Source: Theocolax elegans (Eukaryota; Arthropoda; Insecta; Hymenoptera; Cerocephalidae). From it: a DNA stretch of 64,000 nt. Positions 52,368-63,773 of this stretch are shown here, piece by piece (position 1 is the stretch's first letter; each line of letters opens with the position of its first letter). The stretch covers positions 44,288,711 through 44,352,710 of the forward strand of contig CM047425.1 of assembly GCA_026168455.1 (NCBI GenBank). The letters are read 5' to 3'. The position numbers and the translations under genes were made by a program. A model generated the notes under the pieces. That model worked only from the letters and a program-made list of their open reading frames with translations, did no database searches and was not told the origin of the DNA.

Positions 52368-53390
52368 CCAGAGGTGCAAGAAAGACTGCATACACTGGCT
52401 GACCGATACCTGGGTACAACGGGGAGGCCGTTGGGATGTACATCTCTCATTGAGCACGCGATCGACGTGGGTGCGACGCGGCCAATCAAACAGAAATATT
52501 ATCCCGTCTCTAAGCGAATAGAGGAAGAGATGCACGCCCAGGTTAAGGAGATGCTCGACGCGGGGGTGATCGAGCCATCAACCAGTGGATGGTCGAGCCC
52601 CGTAGTAATGGTCCGTAAACCTAACGGGAAGTATCGGTTCTGTATTAACTATCGGAAGGTCAATGCAGTGTCGAAAACCGATGCTTACCCGCTGCCTAAC
52701 ATGGACGACATACTACGGAAGCTCAAAAACGCGAGGTACATCAGCACGCTAGACTTGAGTAGCGCGTACCACCAGATACCGCTAAGACCGGAGTCAGCGG
52801 CTATAACCGCGTTCACAGTACCTGGGCTAGGTTTATTCCAATTTAAAAGGATGCCTTATGGCCTATCCCAGGCGGGAGCCACGTTCCAAAGGTTAGTGGA
52901 CAAAATCATAGGGCTTGAGCTCGAGCCCTATGCATTTTCGTACCTCGATGATATAATCATCGCCACAGAGACCTCCGAGGAACACAAAAAGTGGCTAAAG
53001 TATGTCCTGAAGAGAATCAACGAGGCTAGTCTCACGGTGAATCGGGATAAGAGCGTATTTGGACGTACTGAGGTAAAATATCTCGGTGTGCTGGTGAACC
53101 GCGATGGAATCAGGCCAGACCCCGAGAAAATCGAGCCGATCATCAATTATCCGGCGCCCAAGAATCTAAAACAGCTGAGAAGATTCTTTGGTATGAGTTC
53201 GTGGTACCGGAAATTCTTATGAGACTTTGCTACCTTGGCCGAGCCGCTGACAAGGCTTACCAAGAAGGACCGTAAGTTTGAATGGCTCGAGGAGCAGCAA
53301 CAGGCATTCGATCAGATTAAGGCGCTGATCGCAACTGCTCCCGTCCTAGCGAGGCCAGAGTTCGATGTGCAGTTTGTCATACAAACGGAC
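52368..53390 (+). pseudogene. pol: Gypsy element 2 reverse transcriptase and RNase H stub
   Basis: Same frame as the protease after the TAG. RT blocks: CINYRKVN (Asp of the usual CIDYR is Asn), LDLSSAYHQIPL, catalytic YLDDIIIA, then FGMSSWYRKFL, TGA at 53220-53222, and an RNase H beginning (FDVQFVIQTDVS) that stops at the deletion junction near 53390. RT core residues are intact but the chain is interrupted. Confidence 0.87.
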
Positions 53391-53392
53391 GT

Positions 53393-54397
53393 GAGCTGAA
53401 AAATAAGGCCGTCGACGAATACCTTCAAGAGGTGGGGATACATCATACCACCACTCCGCCATATTTCCCCCAAGCGAATCCGGTTGAACGCGCCAACCGA
53501 ACGCTGAAAACCAGGATTGTGGCTTTCATCGAAGAAAACCACAATACCTGGGACGAGAAGTTGCCGGAGCTTGTATTCTCGCTGAATAACACCGTCCACG
53601 AGTCGACGGGTACAACTCCGGTAATGCTGAATTACGGACGAGAGCCTATGCCTCCTGGCACCATCAAGAGGAACCAAGAACAGGCTGGCATAGAAGAGGA
53701 GCAGCACCATAAGATAAAATTGTGGCAAGAGCGACTTCGAAAGCTCAGGGAAGTACATGAGTCTGCAGCTGTACGTTCAGATCAACAGCATGAGCGACAA
53801 GTGAGCTATTACAATGCTAAAAGGAGGGACACACCTTTCGCCGTAGGAGATCTGGTGTGGAAAAAGAACAGAGTCCTGTCCTCAGCAGCTCAGGGTATTT
53901 CGGCTAAGCTGGCTGCGAAGGCGACAGGTCCGTACATCATAATAGGCCAACCAGGATCCAATACTTACACGTTGTTGGATAAAGAAGGTAAAGTGACCGA
54001 CCTGGCATACGCCGAACACCCAAAACACTGCATTTCACCGAATCTCGACGTAGATGAAGGAAAACATCCGCCGAGGGACATCGTGGGAGAAGGGGCGACG
54101 CGCGACCCGCCCCATGCGAGCGTACAGTCACCAAATTGCGTGCGGACTCCTGCGCGAGTCATAGCGGGTGACACCAGCGTGCGAGAACTGACTCCTGCAA
54201 GAGTCAAAACGCCGGATGTACGAAAACGCGGCCGTCCGCGAAAATCGGCAAAAACCGTCGCGAGACCCCACGGGAAGAACATAGCGAAACGCGGTGTAGA
54301 GAATAATGACGTCGAATCCGTACTCGGGAGATCAGGATCATCGGTAGTCCCTAGAAAGACGCGCGCGCAAGCGAAGCGACAATTAAAAATGTATTAA
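53393..54397 (+). pseudogene. pol: Gypsy element 2 integrase C-terminal remnant
   Basis: Enters in a different frame after the deletion. It retains PPYFPQANPVERANR with the catalytic Glu, but the zinc domain and both catalytic Asp are gone. The C-terminal part (AVGDLVWKKNRVLS) and an AT-hook-like RKRGRPRKSAK tail remain. Ends at TAA 54397. Confidence 0.85.
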
Positions 54398-54752
54398 TCG
54401 TAACATAAGTAATTTGTTGACGTGGACGGATGACAATACTGCACCCGATTCAACGAGTTCGCCGTCGAAAAGACCAAAGAGCACTAACGCTATTTTGTGT
54501 GTGGTTGGCAGGGGACACATAACCTATGTACATGCCCCAGTCGGTCGAACCACCACTAGCTAAGTCAGAAAGAGTCGATAGCTCCTGACAAATCTGAGTC
54601 AGGACGAGATCACCAGGGTAAAAATCCCCTGGCTATCGAAATCGTGAAATAAAGCGATTTCAGTCAGTATCAGACCCCTAACCACATCCTAACGCGTCTA
54701 GGAAAGGTCAGAGCATGATATATAGGAATATACCTTGCGTCTGGAAGGGGGG
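54398..54752 (+). other. 3' untranslated region and polypurine tract of Gypsy element 2
   Basis: Non-coding, ending GGAAGGGGGG just before the 3' LTR, the expected plus-strand primer. No ORF3 like that of element G. Confidence 0.7.
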
Positions 54753-55854
54753 TGTAACGGTAAACGGTTCACGCGAGACGAAAATCGTACCGATCGCGTG
54801 AGTCTACCGTTGAAGACGCGTAAGGCGCATGCGCGAGCGCGTCAGAGAGCCGGTGTGCACGATACACCGGCAGTATTGTTCGAACCTCGATCGAGCGCGA
54901 TTCCGCGAGTAAACAGAGAGGAGGTACAACTGAGAATCGAGCGAGAGAAAGAGACGACGGAGAGACGAGTGGAAGGAGAGAAAGAGACGGCAGAGAGGCA
55001 AGTAGGAGAAGAAAGAGAGAGAGAATCGGACGCCAAGACGTAGCCCAACCAGGTCGTCCTGAAGTACAAGTAAGTCCTGGCCAGGCGTGCGCGAATACCC
55101 GCGAGTAACATAAAGTGAGGTTAGCGACGGGATACGCGCGGTATCCCGACGGGCGAGTCAATCGAGAGAATAGCCGCTCTCGTCGCGTCTCTCTCTCCGC
55201 AGCTTAGGCGCGTACACGGCAAACCGGAGTGCTTAACACTCCGGCACGACCCTAACCGCGTCAACCCGTTTTGCAGCCAGGTAATCGTACCTGGCGAATC
55301 GTCCTCGTCCTCGAGATCGACCAACCCGTCGAATCTTAACGCGAATAGCGGGGGGCGCACACACACGCGTATTTGTTATCAACCTAATAGTTGTTTATTT
55401 TCGGGCCCAGGAATAGCATTGCCTTGGCTTGATCTTGTATTTATCATAGGTGGTTATTACACCGTTCATCTCATTTAATTATAATAAACTCGTTTTGTAA
55501 TCGTATACACGGTATAACATCTTATTAGTTTCCCGATGACCCTATCTCGAAGGTGAATACCGCCATGCCCCGCGGGTGTCGTGCATTGCACTTCGCACGA
55601 CACATAGCTGAGTAGCCGAGCACGAGTATTGACGGAGGATAAGTGTGTACAAGGTAGGTACGCACGCTGTACACAGGGAAGACGTCATCGTGCGGAGCTT
55701 GAGGCTAGCTCGCACCACTCCAAGGACGGTTCTGCCGATCGGTTAGCTGTCTGGTAAAACAGCTGATCGTTATACCGAGAGTATTTCCTGTGCATTGAGG
55801 ATATGCACAGGACAATCAAAAACCTCCCGACGAGTAAAAATCAACCCTGTTACA
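54753..55854 (+). repeat. 3' LTR of Gypsy element 2
   Basis: Near-identical to 47479-48582, followed by TSD GTTA. Confidence 0.92.
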
Positions 55855-57298
55855 GTTACTAACACGCTTAGTTATCGAAGATATGCCGTTAACGATTATT
55901 CTATTCATCTGGGCGACTTCGTCAAGGGAGACTCTACCTAGGGATAAAGGGACGGCCGCTAAATTAAAGTAGACATCCTTCGGGATGTACTACGTGCAGC
56001 GTCAAAATACTGAGGTGGGCCTTACGAGGTCCGCCTTGGGGCACATCCCGACCGAAGTAGTTTCTCATCCAGACGAAAGTTGCTGGGATGTCTCACAGAA
56101 GGGTGGCCCTTTCACAAAAATCTCTTCGTATAAAGTCAGTAAGTCGAGTTGTGACACACTTTGCGTTGGGTGAGATGTTAAAAACACCTTCGCGTACAAA
56201 CTTTTGTTTGTACGCGATTTTTCTCTCTTTCAAGGGATTTTTCGTATGGTATCCCTTCGAAGGCTTGTAGAAGGATTGTCGAATGTTTTATCCTTCACAA
56301 GCTATAGTGTACAAGCCTTTTGCTTTTTACGCTTTTTTCTCTTTCAGGGGATTTTTTAACGGTATCCCTAAATGTTCGAACGTTGGGCCCCCTACCGCAA
56401 AACCTCCCCGGGGATCCGGGGAGTAATAGGGAGATGTGCTTCGGCATGTCGAAAGTTGGACCAATATGACTTTACTGTGGTACACGGGGACTGGGTACGA
56501 GCCCCACGTCGGCGTACCTCTGTGTCAAAGTGAAACGCTGGCGTGTCCCAGGAGGGTTGGACTCTGTGTGGTATGTGGTTGCAAACAGGCTTGACGGGTT
56601 AAGCATGGTTGACCCGGATGCCGCTTATGTTCGAAAGCGGAAGACGGCGGGGAACTAAACACCGCCGCATCCCTACCGAGGATTACGACTTAAGGCAAAC
56701 CGTCAAAAGGCGGCGAGCTATCGTAAAGAGTTTTGGTACACTTACTAAGTGGCCTCTCATCGGGGCTAATCGATGCCATAGGAGGCTCTCAGAGAGTTTC
56801 ACTTTTCGAACGCATCGGGGAAGCTTTAGGCACCATCGCCGACAAGGAAAATCAACCAACTGTGAAGCTTAGATGACAAGGGCTTCCGGGGCAGCAAATA
56901 CTGCGGATTGATGCGGTGATATTGCCCTAAGGAAAGACTCTAAGACAGTCATAGAATACATGTAAGTGTCAGTTTAGTAGTCTCTCTCTCTTTATCTCTT
57001 TATTATTTTCGTGTATCGACCTGCGATCTCGCGAGCAGCGGCACGCGTGTATTATCTCTTTTTTTGATAATCGATTATTGCCTCTATTTTAAAGTAAATA
57101 TCACGTTTTCACTCTTGTTATTTGCCCTTTATTTTCTTTCGCGTTCGCTAAGTAAAGGATATCGCCGCCTCCGCCTATACGTGTCTTATAGACTTGTATT
57201 ATTACTGAGCGGCAGATCGCATAATGAGACTATTGTTATAACGGTAGTTAAATGTTATTATTTTATTTATTATTATTAAAAATTGCAAATCCGTTACA

Positions 57299-57312
57299 TG
57301 GCGCCCAACGTG
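57299..57312 (+). other. Primer-binding site of LTR Y element
   Basis: TGGCGCCCAACGTG immediately after CCGTTACA; matches 14 bases of the tRNA-Lys complement. Confidence 0.8.
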
Positions 57313-58252
57313 CAAGGTGATTAGCGTTACGCGTATTATTTATAATTAATAGTCTGAAAAATTAATTTTCAATATTCAAAAATTTTCAATTTAGTCGATG
57401 TACGTGTAAAATTAAGAGATCTTATTTCGAACATTTCGAGAACGAGCGAGCGCATTGTTTACGTTTGGCGGTGATTAGCGGTGTTTACGCTACAAATAAT
57501 ATTCGAATATTGTAACTTTTAAACATTTCGAAAATATTTTTTTGAATCCTATATTATTTGAATTTTAAATCGCTTTGTTTTCGATTTAATAATAGCAAAT
57601 TCAATTATTTCGTCTTTCTTTTATTTATTTATTTGTTTTTTAATTATTAGCGACACCGCGGAAAATAAAATTATTGTGTTTTAATAATTTTTCGTAAGCT
57701 GTATAATCGCAATTTAGGTTGATTTAGTCCATTTCGCGTGCGTGCATGTAAGTGTGTGTGTGTGTGATATACGCGGTAAATATAAGTATTGTAGCGTATT
57801 GCGGTATAATGATGTATGTGTATGTAAGCGTGTGCGTAAATATAGTAAATTGATTCATTAATAACTGAATTTAATTTTTTTTATTATTCTTATTATTATT
57901 AAATTAGTAAAATAATTTTTATAGCGTTTCTTCGCAATTCAAAATTTAGCTTTTTTTAACAATTGTTATCTTTAAACAATTTGTTTTCAAATTCTGTTAA
58001 ACTTTGAATATTAAATTTGTTAATTCAATTTAATTCTATTTTTGTAAACAATTGGAAAATTTATATTAACAAATTGCAGATTTGTAATATTTTGTTTTTT
58101 GCAAATTAGTTGATTTTATTAAATTTAAGGTGGTTAAGCGAATTTGCGTATAATTTAATAGCGATTTGCAATTATTTTGTAAATTGTTTGATAAATTATT
58201 TAATTGTAAGAATTTATTTTGCCAATAAGGCCTAAAATTTAAATTTATACAA
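57313..58252 (+). other. AT-rich leader of the LTR Y element
   Basis: Highly AT-rich, no ORF; the element body is not found downstream. Confidence 0.5.
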
Positions 58253-58475
58253 CGCGTGTATTATCTCTTTTTTTGATAATAGATTATTGCCTTTATTTTA
58301 AAGTAAATATCGTGTTTTCACTGTTGTTTTTTGACCTTTATTTTCTTTCGCGTTCGCTAAGTAAAGGATACTGCCGCCTCCGTCTATACGTGTCTTATGG
58401 ACTCGTATTATTACTGAGCGGTTGATCGCATAATGAGACTATTGTTTTAACGGTAGTCAATATATGACATTACAC
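58253..58475 (+). repeat. Partial copy of LTR Y (R-U5-like part)
   Basis: Matches 57041-57252 (TATTATCTCTTTTTTTGATAA, ATTACTGAGCGG, CGCATAATGAGACTATTGTT) and ends near ATTACA. With 46839-57298 and the short leader it may be all that is left of one internally deleted element. Confidence 0.7.
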
Positions 58476-58599
58476 CATTTGTAGGAGTAAATGTGGATTA
58501 AAACCCAATAAAGAAATTTTACAAGGTATAACTGTTAAGGTACGAATTTGTTTTATTTATTATAATTAAAAGAAAAAATTATAAAATGAGAGAAAATGG

Positions 58600-60140
58600 A
58601 AGGAGGGAGGGAGAACGAAAAAAATAGAATTATTTGAGGTGGATATTCAATGCTTTCCTCCATTCTTCGTGATAGCTTGGGCTTAATATCTACTGTTGCC
58701 CACGATTCGCCCCAACCTGGGCAGAATTTCATCGGCGTTGCCGGGCACTTCTGCCAACTGTGTTGAGAACAAAGGAGGTCAAATATATTTATCTGGTCAA
58801 AAATTATGAAAGAAATAATAATTAAACGAACTTTTATCGAAAATTTAGCATTATAATTTGATGATTTCTTTAAGCCGAAATTTCATTTAATTCTTATTTC
58901 TTTTATAACTTTTGAACAAATCAAGATATTAGTTTTTTTTTAATGTATCTACTTAATTTCAGCTTTCTTTTAAATATTAGTTTGAATATACATCTTTAAT
59001 TGTTTCGGAGTTATAAGCAGTTAAAGTTAATGGTTTTTTGGCGAGATTTTTCGTTATTTTGTTATATTTATTGCTAAAAAAAGGCCATTGGACACTAAAT
59101 CTCTGGCTTTCTTCATATTTTTATAGTAGAAAGCATATCGTAGAGTTTGGTAAGGATCCGTTTTCCAGAGGGTGTGGCCTCTCCTTATCAGTCAATGCTC
59201 GTTTACATAATAACCAAGATATTCAACTTCTGCGCAGCGAAATTCGGATATATCGCAACTACTATCTGGACAGTCATCAGACCTATGTCCTTCGACTCCA
59301 CAAGTATAACATTTGCTGACTGACTCACTTTTCGTTTTTACACTATATTTGTTAGTGCCTGCGGTTCTGACACTGATTGATATTATTTAAATGAATTGCA
59401 ACTGATCGTTTAAATCTATCGTTCAATCATTTATCAATTTTATTATCAACATTTCCGGGAAGTTCCGCACAATTTCCAAATTGTGTCGCGCTATGGGACG
59501 GTGAAAAATGAACTTTTCGGAGTGCTAGAAGTTGCTCGATAGCCGCAGTCATCGTTGGCTCCACTGAGATTACGGTTGCTGCCACTGGTGGAGAGCCATA
59601 TAATTTATCCTAGCGTTTTCTTAATTCTTCTTTCTTCCTTAATATCTGCAATTTCAAAAGTGACGAGAATTGATTCCAATCAATTCTCTATCACTAATCT
59701 GGATGAAGGTTCTCGTAGGTGATGTCTAGATGTTCAATCATAGACATCGGTGGTTGTAGTTAATCCAAGATATTTCTGAATTTAATTAAATACGTTGATA
59801 TATCCTCAAATGAAACTTGCGTTTCTATACAAATTCTTTTCCGTAACTGGTGTTGTATATCTTCTTTACAGTACTCTACAGTGCTCTAACTACAGGATTC
59901 TAAAGGTGCGAACAAAATCTTTATATGTTATCCAATTCCTATTTTCTTTACGGGACCAACACCATACTTCTTTATCAAGGACAACTGGAAGAGATCGAGC
60001 TATATCATTTATTATTGTTAGTTAATATCTTCTAGAGCATTCAAATGAATTGGCTAAGAAAGATTTTGGGTCGTTTCTCCATATTCCCCTAAATTCTATG
60101 TGCCATTGTTTGAGTATCTCACATTCTCACTGACTCATAA
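58600..60140 (-). pseudogene. Gypsy gag relic with fused RT fragment
   Basis: On the minus strand from about 60130: HIEFRGIWRNDPKSFLANSFE, similar to the capsid core of G gag (HIQFKGTRKSDPETFLSNL), then many stops. A canonical zinc knuckle CYTCGVEGHRSDDC follows at 59270-59312. Just after it SEFRCAEVEYLGYYVN resembles the RT thumb region of G, implying a large deletion that joined gag to pol. Old and dead. Confidence 0.65.
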
Positions 60141-60852
60141 TGAGTATATCTCGCTAAAACGTGGAATTATTAAGGAATTATCCTTGATGAGTGGTATGTT
60201 GTAGATATGTCTGTGGGTATGGGTTATAGACAAATGTCTGTTGATTATCATTTTGCCGGTGCGACAGTCGAGAGTTATATTGAGGATTTGCTTGCTGGAC
60301 ATCAGGAAAATTCATGCTATAGATTCTTATCCGTGGTATGTCATAAGTGGGAGGATTTTCATAATGGTACTGGTGCTGGATGGTTTCAGGTTTTCTAATA
60401 GAGGCGATCTTACGTTTAGAGCTAGATTTAGCCGATCTATTCCATTATTAGGTTCTAATCTGAATCTTATTCCCTACAAACAAATAAATAACACCTTTTT
60501 CGCTAAAATAAATTATATATTCGGAATCAGTGGAAAAGATTTTTTTTAGATTTTCAATTTAATAGGTTAAGTATAATTTTTACATTGAAATGGTCAATCA
60601 CTACTATTTCTTACTACTTTACTACTAAACTTTGTCATTTTAATTATTTTATTTATGATATTTAAGATTCGAATTATCCGTTATGTTTCCTGCGGTTAAT
60701 GCTGCACTATATGAAGCAGTGCTCGAGGAAGTCGAAAGAAATGAGCGCAAGGAACTAGTTCGTATTATGAAACGAACATTAAAGGGGTATTTTGATTTAG
60801 AACGTTCAAAAAATCGATTTTTTTATTATTTAAATCTATTCTTTATATATAT
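60141..60852. other. AT-rich sequence, unassigned
   Basis: A plus-strand 70-codon frame begins MFPAVNAALYEAVLEEVERNERKELVR (60683) but I cannot assign it; it is cut by the solo LTR. Otherwise nothing recognised. Confidence 0.35.
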
Positions 60853-61601
60853 TGTAACGGTTTTGCTATTTTTAAATATAAATACAAAAAGATAATAACA
60901 ATTAACTACCGTTAAAATAATAGTCTCTATGCGATCGGCCGCTCAGTAATAATACAAAACCAAACGTATATGCGGAGGCGGCGGTATTCTTTTATCTAGC
61001 GAAACGCGAAAGGAAAGGTGAATAATTTGAAATAAGCAAAGAATCACAATTTGAATAAAATAAATAAAGAAATATATTCTCAAATTACTTCGCTATATAA
61101 ACACGTGCTGTTGCACGCGAGTACGCAGGTCGGGAAATACGTTAAATAAATAAAGAGAGAAAGAGAGAGAGAGACTACAGAACTGACACTTACAGTGTGT
61201 AGTTCGCAATAGAAGATCGACTCCAGTGGATGAAATCTGCGTTGTCGCTTTTCTCTCCTCTCTGCTGGGAACACTGGGTTGCGTAAACGCTAACAAAATG
61301 CAAAGTCCGAACAACACACTAAAATTCGTCTTTAAACAACACCCGAATCAACCAACTCTCAAAATCTCTACGAGGCGAAATCAATCACGGCCGAGCTAAG
61401 TCTAATTATTCGTGTACTCGCAAGTCTCGATTCTCTCTCTCTCTCCCTACTCTTTTCCCTTAACGAAGGTCCGCGATAATCGCCGAAAATCGTCGAACGC
61501 CGACCTGTAACAGCTGTATAATGATTAGTACATAGGCTAGACAGAGAGAGAGAATGTAACGAGCAATGTAATATAATCAAATATTACATTGATTCGTTAC
61601 A
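60853..61601 (-). mobile_element. Solo LTR Y, minus orientation (749 bp)
   Basis: On the minus strand TGTAACGAATC ... CCGTTACA, with ATAT on both sides (60849-60852, 61602-61605). It is the uninterrupted counterpart of the split LTR at 46839-57298 and shows the single TGTAAGTGTCAGTT site. Confidence 0.8.
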
Positions 61602-61928
61602 ATATAAGAAAATATATCCGAAGTTATAGAGTCGGATTCGTAGTATTTCCGAAGATACTGCACTAAACGCAACGGGGCAACGAGCAAGTGCCAGTGCTCG
61701 ATCAGACCGAAACGTGCGCGCTCCTCCCCTCGTCTTTAAACTCGAAACTATATACCTGAAAAGGTTCAGCAGCTGTTCGAAATAATATTTTGCTTTCATA
61801 GAAGCGTCTTTTGAACCATAGTATGTGTCATTGGTATATAATCTGTGTGTACCTGCTTCCAATAGAGCTGTTTGTGGCGTAACGTTTACTTCTGCTCTGA
61901 CTATTGACGAGTGCGCTTCAATATAATC
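61602..61928. other. Upstream region of the Mutator-like gene
   Basis: No terminal inverted repeat identified by eye; no ORF. Confidence 0.4.
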
Positions 61929-62237
61929 ATGTCTAGTTATCCCAAAAGTGACAAATCGAGTAGTAATCGTGCTGCAAAACCACGGAAACGAAAATTCCAT
62001 GGTAATCAATTCACAACAAAATCAGACGATATAGAGTGCAACACAAGTAGTACTGAGAGAAAATTAGCCTCCGCTAGCACCGAGAACATCATTGTGCATC
62101 CAACTCACTGCTATCGAATAATCGAGTTTGTCACAGTATTTTTTGCAATTTCTTATATCGTAATTTGCAGATCTTGCAAACAAAATATACAATTTTCAGA
62201 GAGCGAACATTGAGGCTTAGAATTCAAAATTGTATTA

Positions 62238-62241
62238 TCGT
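62238..62241. repeat. TSD TCGT of the LTR composite (left)
   Basis: TCGT at 62238-62241 and again at 63774-63777, immediately outside both ends of the composite. Confidence 0.8.
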
Positions 62242-62461
62242 TGTGACAAGGTGGATTTAATCCACTTGTCATAGATTTCAGCTATACCGACACGCTAGGT
62301 GGCGCGTGTTCGGTAACATATAAGAGCGATAAGAAGCGCTACGACCAATTGCGGGCGTAGCGCAGTGGTAGCGTGAACGCCTTCGGATCCGAAGGGGCTC
62401 GGGTCAAGACCCGACGCCCGTTCCTTTTTTTAATTTGTAGCAAATGAGTCTCATTGTTACA
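62242..62461 (+). repeat. Short tRNA-bearing LTR, copy 2 (220 bp)
   Basis: TATAAG at 62319-62324, tRNA-like 62351-62421 with A box TAGCGCAGTGG, oligo-T 62425-62430. Compared with copy 1 it has single-base losses in the D and T loops, but its acceptor stem pairs better. Confidence 0.85.
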
Positions 62462-62483
62462 TGGCGCCCCACGTTGGGCGCCA
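62462..62483. other. Palindromic double primer-binding site
   Basis: TGGCGCCC at the left serves the plus-strand short LTR and GGGCGCCA at the right serves the minus-strand G LTR. Positions 62466-62483 equal the 3'-terminal 18 nt of tRNA-Lys(CTT) including CCA (tRNA sequence from memory). Confidence 0.8.
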
Positions 62484-62484
62484 A

Positions 62485-63773
62485 TGTAACGGTCACGCTG
62501 GGGATTAGGGCGTGGCGTCAAAGGCGAAATAAATAATTAGGTTGAATAAAATAATATTTATTATAATTACACTATAAAAGAAGTTTGGGCGCCAGCCGCG
62601 TACGATCACGGCGAATTTATATTTTATGCTCGGCTGCGTGCGAGCTGCTGCTACTTGCTGCGCGAGGGGAGGGGAGGGGAGAAACAGGGGAAGCACACTT
62701 ACGGTAGGAAGGTGACTATTATCCGCTGCAACTATCGCAAGGCGTACACCCACCTTACTATCGAGGAGATCGTCTCCTGGAGATTGCTGCTCTACGTTCG
62801 ATTGCTCTCGCTCTCTAGTGCACACACACACACACTCAAAAATATATCTAATCGGTCGGCCGATGTTGCCTCGTAGGCGTCCCGATGAGCTCTCTCGAGT
62901 TCGGGCTCGTTCGCCGCTTCGCTGCTCGGGCCCGACGTGCGCGCGCAGCTTCTCGCGTCGAGTCGCCCGTCGGCCGCCGTCGTCTCGCGCGCCTCGTGTA
63001 GTGAGTGCTCGCGGCCATGTTGATCAAGGCGGACGACGTTGCCGGGCTGCTGCTTCCCACGGAGAGGACGATGTTCCCGGTGATGCTGTTACCCAGGTAA
63101 GCCTATATGATCGTTCCTCCGTGTTGTATAATGTATCGGCTAATGAGTCTGCTCTGTTACAGGTGCAGACGGGACGGCCGATCTTCGAGTCTTTTCTCTC
63201 TCTCTCGCTCTCACGGTGGCTGCTCAGCTGGTGCGCGTCGGGTCGGTGATTGCTGCTCTTCGTCGGTGCTGCGTTGCTGCGGGGATTCTGGCTGCTTCTC
63301 AGGTGAATATCTATCTCCCGAGGGAGTGCTGCTTATTATTTACTAATTATTAACTGAGAGTTATGGTAATGTTATGATTACCATAACCTCACTTCCAATC
63401 CTCTCCTAGCATGTAGCTGTCAGTTAGTATGTGCACTACATGCGTCCTTGTTTCCTTCTAATTAGGATTATTATTAATTATCCAACTGTTTCACAGCTTC
63501 CTGGATATCCTGCTGCTGCTCGTGCTGCTCCATCTGGCACCTTGGGCCATCGTAGGCTGCTCCATGGACCTGGTGCGAAGCCTCCCAGAAGTAGTATCGC
63601 CTCTCCTGACATGCTGCTTTATTGTGCTACGAGGAAGGAGCCAAGAGAAGTATTGGGAATTTAGGGAGCTTCGGGTAGGCTAGGTAGGCTTAGAGATGTG
63701 AGGGTAGGTAGGTTAGTTTATATTGGGGTTCGCTCGCTTATTAACTTTGACAGGTATTACATACCTTGTCACA
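62485..63773 (-). repeat. G-type LTR, copy 2 (1289 bp)
   Basis: Closely similar to 7868-9143 along its length, with indels mainly in the intron-like segment 63097-63162 and near 62690-62850. No G internal region is attached. Confidence 0.9.

Larger units (their letters stand above)
47479..55854 (+). mobile_element. Gypsy element 2, complete ends, internally deleted
   Basis: Two LTRs of 1104 and 1102 bp, primer site, polypurine tract and 4-bp TSD GTTA define a complete 8376-bp insertion. The LTRs differ at roughly twenty positions by eye, so it is young. Gag has frameshifts, pol has in-frame TAG and TGA, and about 1 kb covering most of RNase H and the integrase N-terminal half is missing. Hence non-autonomous. 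Confidence 0.92.
47285..56960. mobile_element. Unknown insertion 'X' (about 1.3 kb without Gypsy 2)
   Basis: The sequence 47285-47478 plus 55859-56960 lies between 14-bp direct repeats absent from the empty LTR. It has no long ORF, no poly-A and no terminal inverted repeats. The left end is strongly structured: CTCAG/CTGAG and GAGTTGGG/CCCAACTC hairpins. The 14-bp duplication suggests a LINE or its non-autonomous derivative; orientation and class are unknown. Confidence 0.6.
46839..57298 (+). mobile_element. 5' LTR 'Y' of another Gypsy element, split by two nested insertions
   Basis: The pieces 46839-47284 and 56975-57298 align end to end with the intact solo LTR at 60853-61601 (reversed). 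They share GCTCGTTAC, CTCTGTCTAG, the AGGTCGRCGTTCGA region, GTAAGTGTCAGTT and CCGTTACA. The end is followed at 57299 by primer site TGGCGCCCAACGTG. Everything between 47285 and 56960 is insertion. Confidence 0.8.
62242..63773. mobile_element. Head-to-head heterologous LTR composite
   Basis: One insertion whose left half is the short tRNA-bearing LTR (plus strand, TGTGACAAGGT..GTTACA) and whose right half is the G-type LTR in minus orientation (outer end ACCTTGTCACA). They are joined by a palindromic primer-binding site. Both outer ends read TGTGACAAGGT inward and a 4-bp TSD TCGT flanks the whole, so it integrated as a unit. Confidence 0.8.

Noticed and set aside
55985..56872. Short ORFs in element X
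   Set aside because: No recognisable motif, many stops; X looks like structured RNA rather than coding.
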